DNA of 64,000 nt from Shimia sp. R9_2 (GCF_017743735.1 NZ_JAGHRO010000002.1:124001-188000); one strand, 5' to 3'. Positions 35,616 to 44,952 are shown, counted from the stretch's first letter. Notes: a model not told the origin generated them from the sequence alone. Program-made: numbers and translations.

Positions 35616-36260
35616 ATGTCCACAGCAGCGTTAGACGGTCTAATTCCAGACACCCGACAGTTCCTTGGTGAGCTGGCCGAAAACAACACTCGCGACTGGT
35701 TCTTGGCCCACAAGGAGACCTATGATAAAGCGCTCAAAGCGCCCGCGCTTGAATTGCTGGATAAGGTCGCCGCCCATTTGCAAAAACAGACGGGCCAAGT
35801 GCCCACCACAAAGCTGTTTCGACCCAATCGCGATGTCCGCTTCTCAAAGGACAAGACGCCTTATCACCTGCATCTGCACATGTCCTGGTCCACGGCGCCA
35901 ACCGGCTGGTTCTTTGGTATCGGACAGGACTACATCTCCGCAGGTGCTGGCATCATGGGATTTGACAAAGACATGCTGACCCGCTGGCGTGCAGCTGTGG
36001 ACGGCCCCAAAGGAGAGGAGATCGCCGCAGAGGTGGATCGCCTGCTGGGATGGGGAGCGCGTCTGGATGAACCTGCGCTCAAGCGCGTGCCTGCACCTTA
36101 TGGCAAAGATCACCCTCAGGAAGCCCTGTTGCGTCGCAAAGGCCTGGCCATGTGGTTTGAGGTGACGGAGGAGGAAGCGTCAAAAGGCGACCTCGTTTCC
36201 GAGATCGCCTCCGCATTCCACACATTTGATCCACTCAACCGGATCCTGTTTGAGATCTGA
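35616..36260 (+). CDS. DUF2461 (TIGR02453) family protein
   Basis: A 214-aa soluble protein from ATG 35616 (MSTAALDGLIPD). Family landmarks: FLGELAENNTRDWFLAHKETYD, KLFRPNRDVRFSKDKTPYH and GYISAGAGIMGFD-like segment, followed by a helical tail. The family is widespread and of unknown biochemical function. It is convergent with the PPK2 gene, with stops 3 nt apart. Confidence 0.88.
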   Translation: MSTAALDGLIPDTRQFLGELAENNTRDWFLAHKETYDKALKAPALELLDKVAAHLQKQTGQVPTTKLFRPNRDVRFSKDKTPYHLHLHMSWSTAPTGWFFGIGQDYISAGAGIMGFDKDMLTRWRAAVDGPKGEEIAAEVDRLLGWGARLDEPALKRVPAPYGKDHPQEALLRRKGLAMWFEVTEEEASKGDLVSEIASAFHTFDPLNRILFEI

Positions 36261-36263
36261 ACC

Positions 36264-37283
36264 TCAGCGGTCTTTTCGGCTGTCCGGATGCAACGCCGTA
36301 CCCAGAATATGATCTGAGTTGTGGATCACATGGCTTGCGGTGTTCGCAATCAGCGGATCAGCGGGTTGCGCAATCTTCGGATCCTTGCCCGGATAGTCCA
36401 GCGTGCTCAGGAAGTGACGCATACAGTTCAGACGCGCCCGCTTCTTGTCGTTGGATTTGATCACGGTCCAAGGCGCATCAGCCGTGTCGGTGTAGAAGAA
36501 CATCGCCTCTTTGGCTTCTGTATAGTCTTCCCATTTGTTCAGCGATGCTTTGTCAATCGGGCTGAGCTTCCACTGTTTGAGCGGATCGGTTTCGCGGCTT
36601 TCAAAGCGGCGCTTCTGTTCATCTTGGGTGACTGAGAACCAATATTTATAAAGCCGAATGCCTGACCGCACCAGCATCTGCTCCAGATCAGGGGTCTGGC
36701 GCATAAATTCAAGATATTCTCCGGGTTCACAGAACCCCATCACCCGCTCAACACCCGCGCGATTGTACCAGCTGCGGTCATAGAGCACGATTTCACCGGC
36801 AGTCGGCAGGTGCTCGATATAGCGCTGAAAATACCATTGGCCGCGTTCTTGATCAGTGGGCTTATTCAGCGCCACCACACGTGCAGTCCGCGGGTTGAGG
36901 TGCTCGGTAAACCGCTTGATGGTCCCGCCCTTACCGGCCGCATCGCGCCCCTCAAAAAGCATCACAAATTTCTGGCCGGTCTCCTGCGCCCAGAGCTGAA
37001 CTTTCAGCAGCTCGGACTGCAGCTTGGCCTTTTGCGTCTCATAAGCACGACGCGACATCTTTTTCGGATAAGGGTACTCGCCGCGTTCAAAGGCGCGGCG
37101 CATCTCATCCACGGACTCCTTATTGGCAACGGCAGGTGCCGCTGGAGCCGCAGCGTCCTCTGCAACTGGCGCGGGCTCGGCTTCGCTCTCTACCTTTGGA
37201 GCCTCTGCAATTTCAGCAGGTTCCGCAGCGACGTCCAGCACCAGTTCCTCTTCAACAACACGCTGTTCAAGTTGTTTTTCCAT
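36264..37283 (-). CDS. ppk2: Polyphosphate kinase 2
   Basis: A 339-aa enzyme of the PPK2 family, transferring phosphate between polyphosphate and nucleotides. Walker A is FEGRDAAGKGGTIK (about residues 106-119); Walker B/lid is LYDRSWYNRAGVERVMGF; further NKPTDQERGQWYFQRYIEHLP and PWTVIKSNDKKRARLNCMRHFLS. It has an Ala/Glu/Pro-rich acidic extension over the first about 60 residues that is probably disordered. Class I (single-domain) PPK2; direction (ATP or GTP/ADP making) cannot be decided from sequence. Confidence 0.95.
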   Translation of the reverse strand: MEKQLEQRVVEEELVLDVAAEPAEIAEAPKVESEAEPAPVAEDAAAPAAPAVANKESVDEMRRAFERGEYPYPKKMSRRAYETQKAKLQSELLKVQLWAQETGQKFVMLFEGRDAAGKGGTIKRFTEHLNPRTARVVALNKPTDQERGQWYFQRYIEHLPTAGEIVLYDRSWYNRAGVERVMGFCEPGEYLEFMRQTPDLEQMLVRSGIRLYKYWFSVTQDEQKRRFESRETDPLKQWKLSPIDKASLNKWEDYTEAKEAMFFYTDTADAPWTVIKSNDKKRARLNCMRHFLSTLDYPGKDPKIAQPADPLIANTASHVIHNSDHILGTALHPDSRKDR

Positions 37284-37644
37284 AAGCTAATCCCTGTCCT
37301 GATAAATTCGACAGACATATAGCAAAGGTTGCAATTTCGCGCTTTGACACACGTCAATTTCCAGAGAAATAGTCAGTGAATTTATTGCGCTGATCTCTGC
37401 ACCGAAAACATGTCGGCAACTGGGAGGGCGCACCTCTATCTGAGGAGTACGCCGATCGTACCCTTCTATGGAAGATTGAAGCCCTCAGATATCGACCTCT
37501 CAAATCCATATTAAATCCACCACAAAACAACGCGAAGAAGGAAGCGAAAGCTATTGAAAATATTGAATAGTCGTCACAGCCAGTAGCGTTCCGTTAAGAT
37601 TCGCGCCCCTAGGCTCTCCTCACACTTAAGAGGACCCTAAGATC
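37284..37644. other. Gene-free stretch between ppk2 and the orphan binding-protein gene
   Basis: About 360 nt, AT-richer than its surroundings, holding the divergent start regions of the two flanking genes. No ORF, tRNA or recognisable RNA was found. AGAGGACC precedes the ATG at 37645. Confidence 0.5.
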
Positions 37645-38418
37645 ATGAAACTTTTTGCCGCCGCTTTGGCCACAACATCCCTCACGCTTACCGCGCCCGT
37701 CTTTGCTGAAACGCTCACCATCATGGCAGCCGATTTGCCGCCGATGGTCTACGCCGACGGCACAGGCCGCGAAGCAGAGATCGTGACCGCTGTGATGGGC
37801 CACTGCGGTCACGAAGTGGCTTTTGAGGTGCAGCCGTTCACACGCCACTGGGCCTCATTTGAGGCGGGCAAGGGGGACGCTGTGATGACCGTACCCGTGG
37901 GGATGCCAATGGAAGGCACCCAAGGCGCTGCCTATATTGCCTATCAGAACGGCGTGTCCTTCCTGGCCGGTTCTGGCAGCGACTATGGCGCGCTCAGCGA
38001 TCTTGCAGGTCTCAGCGTTGCCGCATTCCAAGGCGCGTCCAACATCCTGCCCGGACTTGCAGAGGCCTCCGACACCTTCGCCTCTTATCGGGAGATGACC
38101 GATCAGGAAACTCAATCCAAGCTCCTCTTTGGCGGGCGCGTGGACGGCATTCTGGGCGATGGCATGCTGTTTGCGGCCTATACCGCCTCTCTGCGGGACG
38201 CAGGCTCCAGCGCTGGCATTGATGCGTCCCAACCGCTTGAGTTCCGCGCCATTTTTGAGCCGTCCAATTATGCGATGAATTTCCGCGATGCCGCGCTGGC
38301 CGCCGATTTTGATCGCTGCTTTGCAGAGCTTGAGGCGGACGGGACCATCACCGCCATCAACGCCAAATGGGTCGACAAATATCGTGACACATTGGGCAAC
38401 AACTACCTGTCTATGTAA
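37645..38418 (+). CDS. Periplasmic amino-acid-type binding protein (orphan)
   Basis: A 257-aa exported protein of the SBP_bac_3 family. Signal peptide MKLFAAALATTSLTLTAPVFA, then LTIMAADLPPMVYADGTGREAEIVTAVMGHCG and VDGILGDGMLFAAY. The C-terminal DRCFAELEADGTITAINAKWVDKYR matches the family end. No permease or ATPase is adjacent, so it may be a signal-receptor-type or orphan binding protein. Ligand unknown. Confidence 0.82.
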   Translation: MKLFAAALATTSLTLTAPVFAETLTIMAADLPPMVYADGTGREAEIVTAVMGHCGHEVAFEVQPFTRHWASFEAGKGDAVMTVPVGMPMEGTQGAAYIAYQNGVSFLAGSGSDYGALSDLAGLSVAAFQGASNILPGLAEASDTFASYREMTDQETQSKLLFGGRVDGILGDGMLFAAYTASLRDAGSSAGIDASQPLEFRAIFEPSNYAMNFRDAALAADFDRCFAELEADGTITAINAKWVDKYRDTLGNNYLSM

Positions 38419-38480
38419 CCTGTTGTTGGTGCGGCGAGCGCCCTGCGCATGCAGAAGGCGCCGCCAACCTGCTGCGCATT

Positions 38481-39050
38481 TTAATCACAGAACCGGCCCT
38501 GCACCTCGTAGCGAGCAAAGGGAATTTTGTCCGGACGTTCCGGCCTGTCAAAGGTCTGTGGGCGGCCAATCACCCGATCTTCCGGATCGCGTGTCCCACG
38601 CAAGCTGTCAGGGTCCAATGCACGTCGATCACATGTCGCCAACAGGCGGATCGTGATCGCCTCCTGATCCTGCAAATCAATCAGGTAGCCTTCCCGACGC
38701 GTTGCCGTGCTGTTGAAAATCAGCGGTGGGTCCAACCGGAACTCTCGTGTCTCAGGCCCGAACAGCTCCGGCTCGCCTTGCCAATCTTGCCCGGAGGCAA
38801 ACAGCAACTCATAAAACCCAGGCGGCACCAAGACGCGGAAGAACTCTCCGCCGCGTATATAGGCAGCCAGCGCCATCTCCCCGGTTTCATATGCGCGCAG
38901 CCGCAGCACATAATCCGCCTCCGCCGTTGTCTTGATTTGCAACGGGATTGTGGTGGGCAGCCCCGTCTTGTTCCAAAGCAAACCCTGCGGCCTTTCCTGC
39001 GCCGCCCCACCTGTCGCGAACAGAATGAAAAACAAGATACTGCGCCACAT
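38481..39050 (-). CDS. Exported protein of unknown function
   Basis: A 189-aa protein. I start at the ATG 39048-39050 because a hydrophobic leader follows directly (MWRSILFFILFATGGAAQ) with GGGAGAGCC upstream; a longer frame would bury this leader. The mature part is mostly beta (TTIPLQIKTTAEADYVLRL, FFRVLVPPGFYELLFASG). Ends RYEVQGRFCD. I do not recognise the family. It is divergent from parE across about 157 bp. Confidence 0.7.
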   Translation of the reverse strand: MWRSILFFILFATGGAAQERPQGLLWNKTGLPTTIPLQIKTTAEADYVLRLRAYETGEMALAAYIRGGEFFRVLVPPGFYELLFASGQDWQGEPELFGPETREFRLDPPLIFNSTATRREGYLIDLQDQEAITIRLLATCDRRALDPDSLRGTRDPEDRVIGRPQTFDRPERPDKIPFARYEVQGRFCD

Positions 39051-39207
39051 TACCGGCTCTCCCTCAGATGTCTCAAAGATAGGCATCCGCGTGGGCCCGA
39101 GCCATAGAATTTTCCGTGACCATAGAGAGAGCAACTCTGATGGCGTATCTGCGCGTTCTTCCTCTTCCCCCTGCCGCGCGCTCCTGCCATAATGCTTACC
39201 AAGCAAC

Positions 39208-41187
39208 ATGAACAAGAGCAGCCCGCGAATGCCCAACGACCTTCTGGCCGAAGCCCAGCCGACCGATTATGACGCCTCCTCGATTGAAGTCCTTGAGGGG
39301 CTTGAACCTGTCCGCAAGCGTCCGGGCATGTATATCGGTGGCACGGATGAGCGCGCGCTGCACCACATGGTCGCCGAGATCCTCGACAACTCCATGGACG
39401 AAGCGGTGGCAGGCCACGCCAACCGCATCGAAGTGGAGCTGCATGAGGATTATTCCCTGACCGTACGCGACAACGGGCGCGGCATCCCTGTAGATCCCCA
39501 CCCCAAGTTTCCGGACAAATCCGCGCTCGAGGTGATCCTCTGCACATTGCACGCGGGCGGCAAATTCTCGGGCAAAGCCTATCAGACCTCGGGTGGTCTG
39601 CACGGCGTGGGTGCCTCGGTTGTGAATGCGCTTTCGGATTTGATGGTTGTGCAGGTTGCGCGCAACAAAGAGCTCTATGAGCAGCGGTTCTCCCGCGGCA
39701 TTCCGCAGGGCAAGGTCGAGAAAATCGGCGCCGCGCCAAACCGCCGTGGCACAACCGTGACCTTCCACGCCGATGAACAGATCTTTGGCTCCCACCGCTT
39801 CAAACCGGCACGCCTCTTCAAATCCATCCGCTCAAAAGCCTACCTCTTCTCCGGTGTCGAAATCCGCTGGAAAACCGCGATTGATGACGGCGAAACCCCA
39901 ACGGAAGCCACCTTCCACTTCCCCGGCGGTCTGTCCGATTACCTCAAAGAAACCATGAACGGCGCCACCACCTACGCCGAACAGCCCTTTGCGGGCACCG
40001 TGGACTTTCAGGAGCGTTTCAACACGCCGGGCAAGGTCGAATGGGCCATCAACTGGACCCCAAGCCGTGACGGTTTCATTCAGTCCTACTGTAACACCGT
40101 CCCCACACCGGAAGGCGGCACGCACGTTTCCGGCTTCTGGGCCGCCGTGCTCAAAGGCATCAAGGCTTACGGCGAGCTGGTGAACAACAAAAAGGCCGCC
40201 CAGATCACCCGCGACGATCTGATCACTGGCGGCTGCGCGCTGGTCTCCTGCTTCATTCGCGAGCCGGAATTTGTCGGCCAGACCAAAGACCGCCTCGCCA
40301 CCGTTGAGGCCCAGCGTCTGGTGGAAAACGCCGTGCGCGACCACTTTGACAACTGGCTGGCCGCCGACACCAAATCCGCCGGCGCGATCCTTGATTTCCT
40401 CGTGCTGCGCGCCGAAGAGCGTCTGCGCCGCCGTCAGGAAAAAGAAACCGCCCGCAAAACCGCCACCAAAAAGCTCCGCCTGCCGGGCAAGCTGGTGGAT
40501 TGCTCCGCCACCAACCGGGAAGGCACCGAGCTTTTCATTGTTGAGGGTGACTCCGCGGGCGGCTCTGCCAAAATGGCACGGGATCGTAAGAAACAGGCCC
40601 TGCTGCCCCTGCGTGGTAAGATCCTCAACGTGCTTGGCGCAGCCAGCTCCAAGATCGGCACCAACCAGGAAATCAACGACCTGACCCAAGCACTCGGCGT
40701 CGGGCTTGGCACCAAATTCAATGTGGACGATCTGCGCTATGACAAGATCATCATCATGACCGACGCGGATGTGGACGGCGCCCACATCGCCGCGCTGCTG
40801 ATGACCTTCTTTTATACCCAGATGCGCCCGATGATCGACGCGGGCCACCTCTACATGGCCTGCCCCCCTCTCTTCCGCCTCACTCAGGGCGCCAAACGTG
40901 TCTATTGCGTGGACGAAGCGGAAAAAGACGAATGGCTCGCCAAAGGTCTTGGCGGCAAAGGCAAAATCGACGTCAGCCGCTTCAAAGGTCTTGGTGAAAT
41001 GGACGCCAAAGACCTCAAAGAGACCACGATGGACCCCAATTCCCGCAAGCTGATCCGCGTGACGATTGACGAGGACGAACCCGGCGAAACCGACGCGCTG
41101 GTGGGCGATCTGATGGGTAAAAAACCGGAGAAACGCTTCCAGTACATTCAGGAGAACGCGCGGTTTGTGGAGGAGCTGGATGTTTGA
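39208..41187 (+). CDS. parE: DNA topoisomerase IV subunit B
   Basis: A 659-aa ATPase subunit of topoisomerase IV, needed for chromosome decatenation. GHKL ATPase motifs: AEILDNSMDEAVAG, RDNGRGIPVD and SGGLHGVGASVVNALS. TOPRIM: FIVEGDSAGGSAKMARD, LPLRGKILNV and MTDADVDGAHIAALLMTFFY. The short N-terminus and the QTSGGLHGVG form fit ParE rather than GyrB. An ATG at 39229 is a possible alternative start. No terminator is visible after it. Confidence 0.95.
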   Translation: MNKSSPRMPNDLLAEAQPTDYDASSIEVLEGLEPVRKRPGMYIGGTDERALHHMVAEILDNSMDEAVAGHANRIEVELHEDYSLTVRDNGRGIPVDPHPKFPDKSALEVILCTLHAGGKFSGKAYQTSGGLHGVGASVVNALSDLMVVQVARNKELYEQRFSRGIPQGKVEKIGAAPNRRGTTVTFHADEQIFGSHRFKPARLFKSIRSKAYLFSGVEIRWKTAIDDGETPTEATFHFPGGLSDYLKETMNGATTYAEQPFAGTVDFQERFNTPGKVEWAINWTPSRDGFIQSYCNTVPTPEGGTHVSGFWAAVLKGIKAYGELVNNKKAAQITRDDLITGGCALVSCFIREPEFVGQTKDRLATVEAQRLVENAVRDHFDNWLAADTKSAGAILDFLVLRAEERLRRRQEKETARKTATKKLRLPGKLVDCSATNREGTELFIVEGDSAGGSAKMARDRKKQALLPLRGKILNVLGAASSKIGTNQEINDLTQALGVGLGTKFNVDDLRYDKIIIMTDADVDGAHIAALLMTFFYTQMRPMIDAGHLYMACPPLFRLTQGAKRVYCVDEAEKDEWLAKGLGGKGKIDVSRFKGLGEMDAKDLKETTMDPNSRKLIRVTIDEDEPGETDALVGDLMGKKPEKRFQYIQENARFVEELDV

Positions 41188-41209
41188 GGCAAGGTACCCA
41201 AAAGTGTAA

Positions 41210-41957
41210 ATGGATACATCACAAATTGCTCAAAAAGTTTCGCTCCCTACGGCGCGCATAGTTGCCATTTTTCTAGTGATTGAACTGTTTTCACTGTTCA
41301 CAATCGGCAAATCGCCCGCCTATTTGACAGCGAACGAGTTGTTTCAGGCGCGCCCTCTAAACCTAGGTTACTATGCAGTCATTTGCTCCATGGTGGCTTT
41401 TCCTGTTTTTCTGCCATTGTATTTTTGTTCTTGGAGCTTAAACTTTTTGCCTACAGGTTGGTAACCTGGCCGTTTAGGCGCTCTCGCATTGCTAAGGTAA
41501 GTTTCGCATTTTCTCGACGGCAACAGTTTGTACACTCTTCTATTGTCAGAAAATACGCTGAGTGGAAATCAGATGCTAAACTTCTGGAGAAACTGAACGA
41601 AAATGAACGCCGGTGCGCGCGACCATCGGCCATGCTGCCATCAGCAATATTCGTTTTACTGATTTTGATCGTGTGGAACTCTTCGAGCGCCGCTCCTTCA
41701 TTTTTATGAAAGTGTGCTCTTTAGATGAGCCAGCTCAAGTCTGCGGGCTATATGATATCGTAGTCGCGACAGCCTTTCTCCAAGCCGGTTTTTTGATGGC
41801 CGTCCAAGGTTTTGCAGACAGACAGTCTCAGTTTTTTCCAATACGAGAACTGCCAGTAGCTCTTGGCGAAATAAGAAAGGCGCCAAGATCCGAAGTGGCC
41901 GACGACCTTGCAAAAGCGATGTCAACTTGGATGCATGGAAGAAGCGATAAATCCTAA
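41210..41957 (+). pseudogene. Membrane protein gene interrupted by two frameshifts at T5 runs
   Basis: Three overlapping frames read as one protein if one T is added to each of two runs of five T (41422-41426 and 41701-41705). Frame 1 (from 41210) ends PVFLPLYF; adding T continues LFLELKLFAYRLVTWPF. Frame 2 ends SSSAAPSF; adding T continues FMKVCSLDEPAQVCGLYD to the stop at 41957. The joined product (about 249 aa) has three hydrophobic helices (frame-1 start, LFLELKLFAYRLV region, and AIFVLLILIVW). The region is clearly AT-richer than parE. Either a decayed or transferred gene, or sequencing undercalls of T-runs. Function unknown. Confidence 0.7.
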
Positions 41958-42138
41958 GCGCCCGACCCTAGGGTGGGTGCAGAATGCGCCCTCCCATTGG
42001 GGAGGGTCGGGCGCGGCGGAATGCAAAGCATTCCGCATTGGATTGTAAATCACACGCCGTAGGGTGCGCATTCACTGCGCACCACCCTTTCGATACACAA
42101 CACCGCCAAATCGGTGCGCATTAATGCGCACCCTACGG
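41958..42138. repeat. Dense inverted-repeat cluster (REP/MITE-like)
   Basis: Three nested structures: arms GCGCCCGACCCT / AGGGTCGGGCGC (41958-41969, 42003-42014); a perfect hairpin GCGGAATGC-AAA-GCATTCCGC (42016-42036); and 16-bp arms CCGTAGGGTGCGCATT / AATGCGCACCCTACGG (42057-42072, 42123-42138). Within the last lies a 20-bp palindrome GGTGCGCATTAATGCGCACC (42113-42132). No coding frame; directly follows the frameshifted gene. Confidence 0.8.
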
Positions 42139-42175
42139 CTTGCCCCTGCGCGGTGGCACTGCCACACTCTGCCCC

Positions 42176-42589
42176 ATGCGCCAGATCCTCCTCCTCGCCC
42201 TCCTGATCCCAAATTCGGCCCTCGCCCAAGCCCGCGCGGACAGCGAACGCTATCAAAACAATCACTTGTCCCCAACCGCGGCACCCAAATCGCAGGACTC
42301 AGACCTCTCTCAATGGCCGCAAGATGAACCCCGCACAGAGCTCTTCTGTGACCAATACGCCCGCGCCGCCACCGGTATGCGCGGCACTGAGCAAGGCAGC
42401 CGCACCGGCACCAATCTTGGCCAGGGTCTCGGCTACATCGGAACACGCGACCGCAAACAGGCCGAGGCTTTTGGCATGATCGGCGCAGCTCTTGGGGCGT
42501 CTGAAGGCCGCGCGCAGGATCAGGAATTTTACAGCTTCCACTTTCAGGAATGCCGCACGGGTGGGCGCCTTGTCCCCACCCCGAAATAA
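42176..42589 (+). CDS. Exported hypothetical protein
   Basis: A 137-aa protein from ATG 42176 with a signal peptide MRQILLLALLIPNSALAQ (SALAQ cleavage). The mature part has a Gly-rich stretch (TGTNLGQGLGYIGTRDRKQAEAFGMIGAALGAS) and two Cys, in LFCDQYAR and QECRTGGR, which may form a disulfide. No family recognised. It lies just after the inverted-repeat cluster and 73 nt before the next gene. Confidence 0.65.
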   Translation: MRQILLLALLIPNSALAQARADSERYQNNHLSPTAAPKSQDSDLSQWPQDEPRTELFCDQYARAATGMRGTEQGSRTGTNLGQGLGYIGTRDRKQAEAFGMIGAALGASEGRAQDQEFYSFHFQECRTGGRLVPTPK

Positions 42590-42662
42590 GCCAATCAGCT
42601 GTTGAAACACCCCTGACCCACCTGTGAACCCTGTTTCAACGGGAACCCGCTATGCTCGCCCC

Positions 42663-43409
42663 ATGGCTGACTTCATTCACATCTATCAACTGCCTCTGAT
42701 CCTGCTTTTCTTCATGATCGGCAGTGCCGGCGCGCTGTTGTTGTTCAAATTCGCGCACCGCTCAAAGGCATGGGAATTGGCCGATGTGATCTGGGTGGCG
42801 CTCGGCGGTTTGGGTGCTGTAGTCGCCATAGCTGTGGGCATCTATCAGGAGGACAGCACGGCGCTGAACCGTCAGGTCACCGTCGCCTATACCGCGTCGC
42901 GCGCCTTTGACACCGACGCCGCCCGCTTCCGCCTGCGCTATTGTAACGATGTGTCCGAAGAGGAGCTGCAAAAGCTCTGTGAGAAAGTTGAATATCTTTC
43001 CGCCAGTTCCGCCAGCAACACTGCCTTGCCGCTCTTTGTCTCGGTGACTGAGCGCCGCGCGCCGCTCGAAGGTTTCACGCTACTGTTCAAAAACCGCGAC
43101 GACATGGACACCATGGAGAAAGCCGCCGCCCAACTGGAAGAGGCGGAGTTTCTCGCCTTTGACACCCGCGATGTGCCCACGGTTATGGCGCTCAAAGACA
43201 TCGCCCCCACCCGTCCGGAGGTTGCTGCCGACTACCGTGTTCTGGCGCTGACCTATGACGCGCTGATCGAAGATGTCAGCGTTCTGCGCGAGGCCTGGGA
43301 GGTGCTGCAATCAGGCCGCGCCCTTCTGATCCTGCAATTTGTCGCCATCTGCCTGGTGGCCTTTGCCGCGCCCTTCCGGCTGGGCCGCACCATCGACGGA
43401 CTGATCTGA
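42663..43409 (+). CDS. Membrane protein of unknown function
   Basis: A 248-aa protein from ATG 42663 (MADFIHIYQL). Two N-terminal hydrophobic helices (LPLILLFFMIGSAGALLLF, DVIWVALGGLGAVVAIAVG) and one at the C-terminus (LLILQFVAICLVAFAAPF) frame a soluble middle of about 140 residues containing two Cys. The architecture suggests a membrane-tethered helical protein. Family not recognised. Confidence 0.7.
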   Translation: MADFIHIYQLPLILLFFMIGSAGALLLFKFAHRSKAWELADVIWVALGGLGAVVAIAVGIYQEDSTALNRQVTVAYTASRAFDTDAARFRLRYCNDVSEEELQKLCEKVEYLSASSASNTALPLFVSVTERRAPLEGFTLLFKNRDDMDTMEKAAAQLEEAEFLAFDTRDVPTVMALKDIAPTRPEVAADYRVLALTYDALIEDVSVLREAWEVLQSGRALLILQFVAICLVAFAAPFRLGRTIDGLI

Positions 43410-43466
43410 CTGTGACGTGATCGATTTGCGCCTTGTCCGATCTGCGGCCTTTGCTACTCTTCTTTC

Positions 43467-44141
43467 ATGCGCCGCCTGCTTTGCCTTCTCTCCCTGACGC
43501 TGATTTCCTGCACCCGTCCCCTCACGGAGACCGAGACCGCCTTTGCGCGCGATGTGCATGGCGACAGTCTGGACACCAGCCGCGTGCGTATCACGCGCGA
43601 TGTGCCTCTGGGCGTGGCCACTTTTGAATACAAAAAGCGCCCGCGTCTGGCCTGTCGGGAACGCATCAATCCCGAACCCAAAGAAGAGGTCATCACCGCC
43701 TCCCCCGCGGGTGTGGTGCTCTTCAATCGCCTCTTCACCACCGAAGACTGGTCTGTCCCGAACTATCTGCCGGACTATCCCGAGAAGGTGCACATGAGTG
43801 CCGCGCTGTTCTTTGCCCACGAAATGACCCACGTCTGGCAATGGCAAAACCGCGACGTCACCGGATATTCACCCCGCCGCGCCGCGAGCGAGCACAAACG
43901 CGGCGTAGATCCCTATCAGTTTGAAACCGCCTCGGCGGAGACCTTCCTGGATTACGGCTATGAACAGCAGGCCTCTGTGGTCGAAGAATACCTTTGTTGC
44001 GCGATCCTGGATCCGGAAGCCCCCCGCACCGCGCGCCTTCGCTCCCTGCTGGATGATCACTTCCCCGTCGATGATCTGCCCCGTCTGGAGTCCGTGATCC
44101 TGCCTTGGGAAGGGGCGGAACTAGAAGGCATTTGCCGCTAA
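43467..44141 (+). CDS. Lipoprotein with zinc-peptidase HExxH motif
   Basis: A 224-aa protein. Lipobox LISC (Cys15 after MRRLLCLLSLTLIS) predicts a lipid-anchored envelope protein. HEMTH at residues 118-122 (FFAHEMTHVWQWQ) is a gluzincin-type zinc site; a conserved-looking VVEEYLCC Glu about 45 residues later could be the third ligand. The H-E-x-x-H-V-W-Q form is seen in some predicted peptidase-like domains. Peptidase activity is inferred and not proven. Ends EGAELEGICR. Confidence 0.75.
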   Translation: MRRLLCLLSLTLISCTRPLTETETAFARDVHGDSLDTSRVRITRDVPLGVATFEYKKRPRLACRERINPEPKEEVITASPAGVVLFNRLFTTEDWSVPNYLPDYPEKVHMSAALFFAHEMTHVWQWQNRDVTGYSPRRAASEHKRGVDPYQFETASAETFLDYGYEQQASVVEEYLCCAILDPEAPRTARLRSLLDDHFPVDDLPRLESVILPWEGAELEGICR

Positions 44142-44185
44142 ACCAGTCGGTATTTGCACTTACGGTCCACAGCCGTGGTACCACC

Positions 44186-44214
44186 GCGTTACAGCCGCAA
44201 TACCGACGCGATAC
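44186..44214 (+). repeat. Dispersed repeat 2, copy B
   Basis: GCGTTACAGCCGCAATACC followed by GACGCGATAC is identical to 11121-11149. Both copies are preceded by CCACCG. Lies between the HExxH lipoprotein and the PA14-like gene. Confidence 0.75.
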
Positions 44215-44270
44215 ATATGTGGACCTGCCCACAAAGAAGGAGGCCAAGGCCCCCTTCTGTGTTCCTGCGC

Positions 44271-44849
44271 CTATTTGTATCCGAAGGCGCTGTCCGGGAT
44301 CAGTTGTCGCTTGCCGCCCGGCGGTGTCCACTCGCTCTCAAAGCAGGCCGTGCCTTCTTTCTGGAAATACAGCACCTTAATGTCATACCAGCCTGCCTTA
44401 GGCACATTCACCTGCGGCCGCCCTGCGCTGGCACAGGCGGTGATGCCGTCAATCTTGCCCACGGTCTGCCCGCTGATCCAGATCTGCGCGCCATCATTTG
44501 TATAGAATTCAACACCATAGACCCCAGCAGACGGAAATTTGATGTAGCCGGTCACCTCTGCGCCAACCAACTCTGCACGGCCTGACGTCATCACCGGCGC
44601 GCCCTTGCCCTTGTCTGGAAAATTCAAACCCGGCAGCGGCGTTCCCGGCTCACCAAAGCGCTCAATCCGGCGCTGCGCCGGATGCAAGTTGCGCACACTC
44701 CGGTCATTGACCGCATATACAACTGCAAGCCCGGTCTTAAGACCTTTGGGTTGTGGATCTGCAGGTGTCAACTCAATCACCTGCGCAGAAAGCGCGTTAG
44801 AAAACATAACAGAAACTGTCGCCAACGCACTGAAAATAAAAGACTTCAC
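44271..44849 (-). CDS. Exported PA14-like domain protein
   Basis: A 192-aa protein. I start at the GTG 44847-44849 (VKSFIFSALATVSVMFSNALSAQ), which begins a proper signal peptide and has GGGAGG at the right distance; the longer frame has none. The mature part resembles a PA14 beta-barrel: GYIKFPSAGVYGVEFYTNDGAQIWISG, followed by VPKAGWYDIKVLYFQKEGTACFESEW. PA14 domains usually bind carbohydrate. No linked enzyme is adjacent. Confidence 0.78.
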   Translation of the reverse strand: MKSFIFSALATVSVMFSNALSAQVIELTPADPQPKGLKTGLAVVYAVNDRSVRNLHPAQRRIERFGEPGTPLPGLNFPDKGKGAPVMTSGRAELVGAEVTGYIKFPSAGVYGVEFYTNDGAQIWISGQTVGKIDGITACASAGRPQVNVPKAGWYDIKVLYFQKEGTACFESEWTPPGGKRQLIPDSAFGYK

Positions 44850-44952
44850 TGTGCAACCTCCCTGGTGTCGCATTCTTCTATCGCAGCCTAGAATCTTTGA
44901 CACCCGCGGGGCAAGTCACAGTTCAGCGACAGAATAAGTAACCAGTCGCGCG

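Noticed and set aside
39832-40848. Antisense frame opposite parE
   Set aside because: parE has full TOPRIM and GHKL motifs; the reverse frame shows none.
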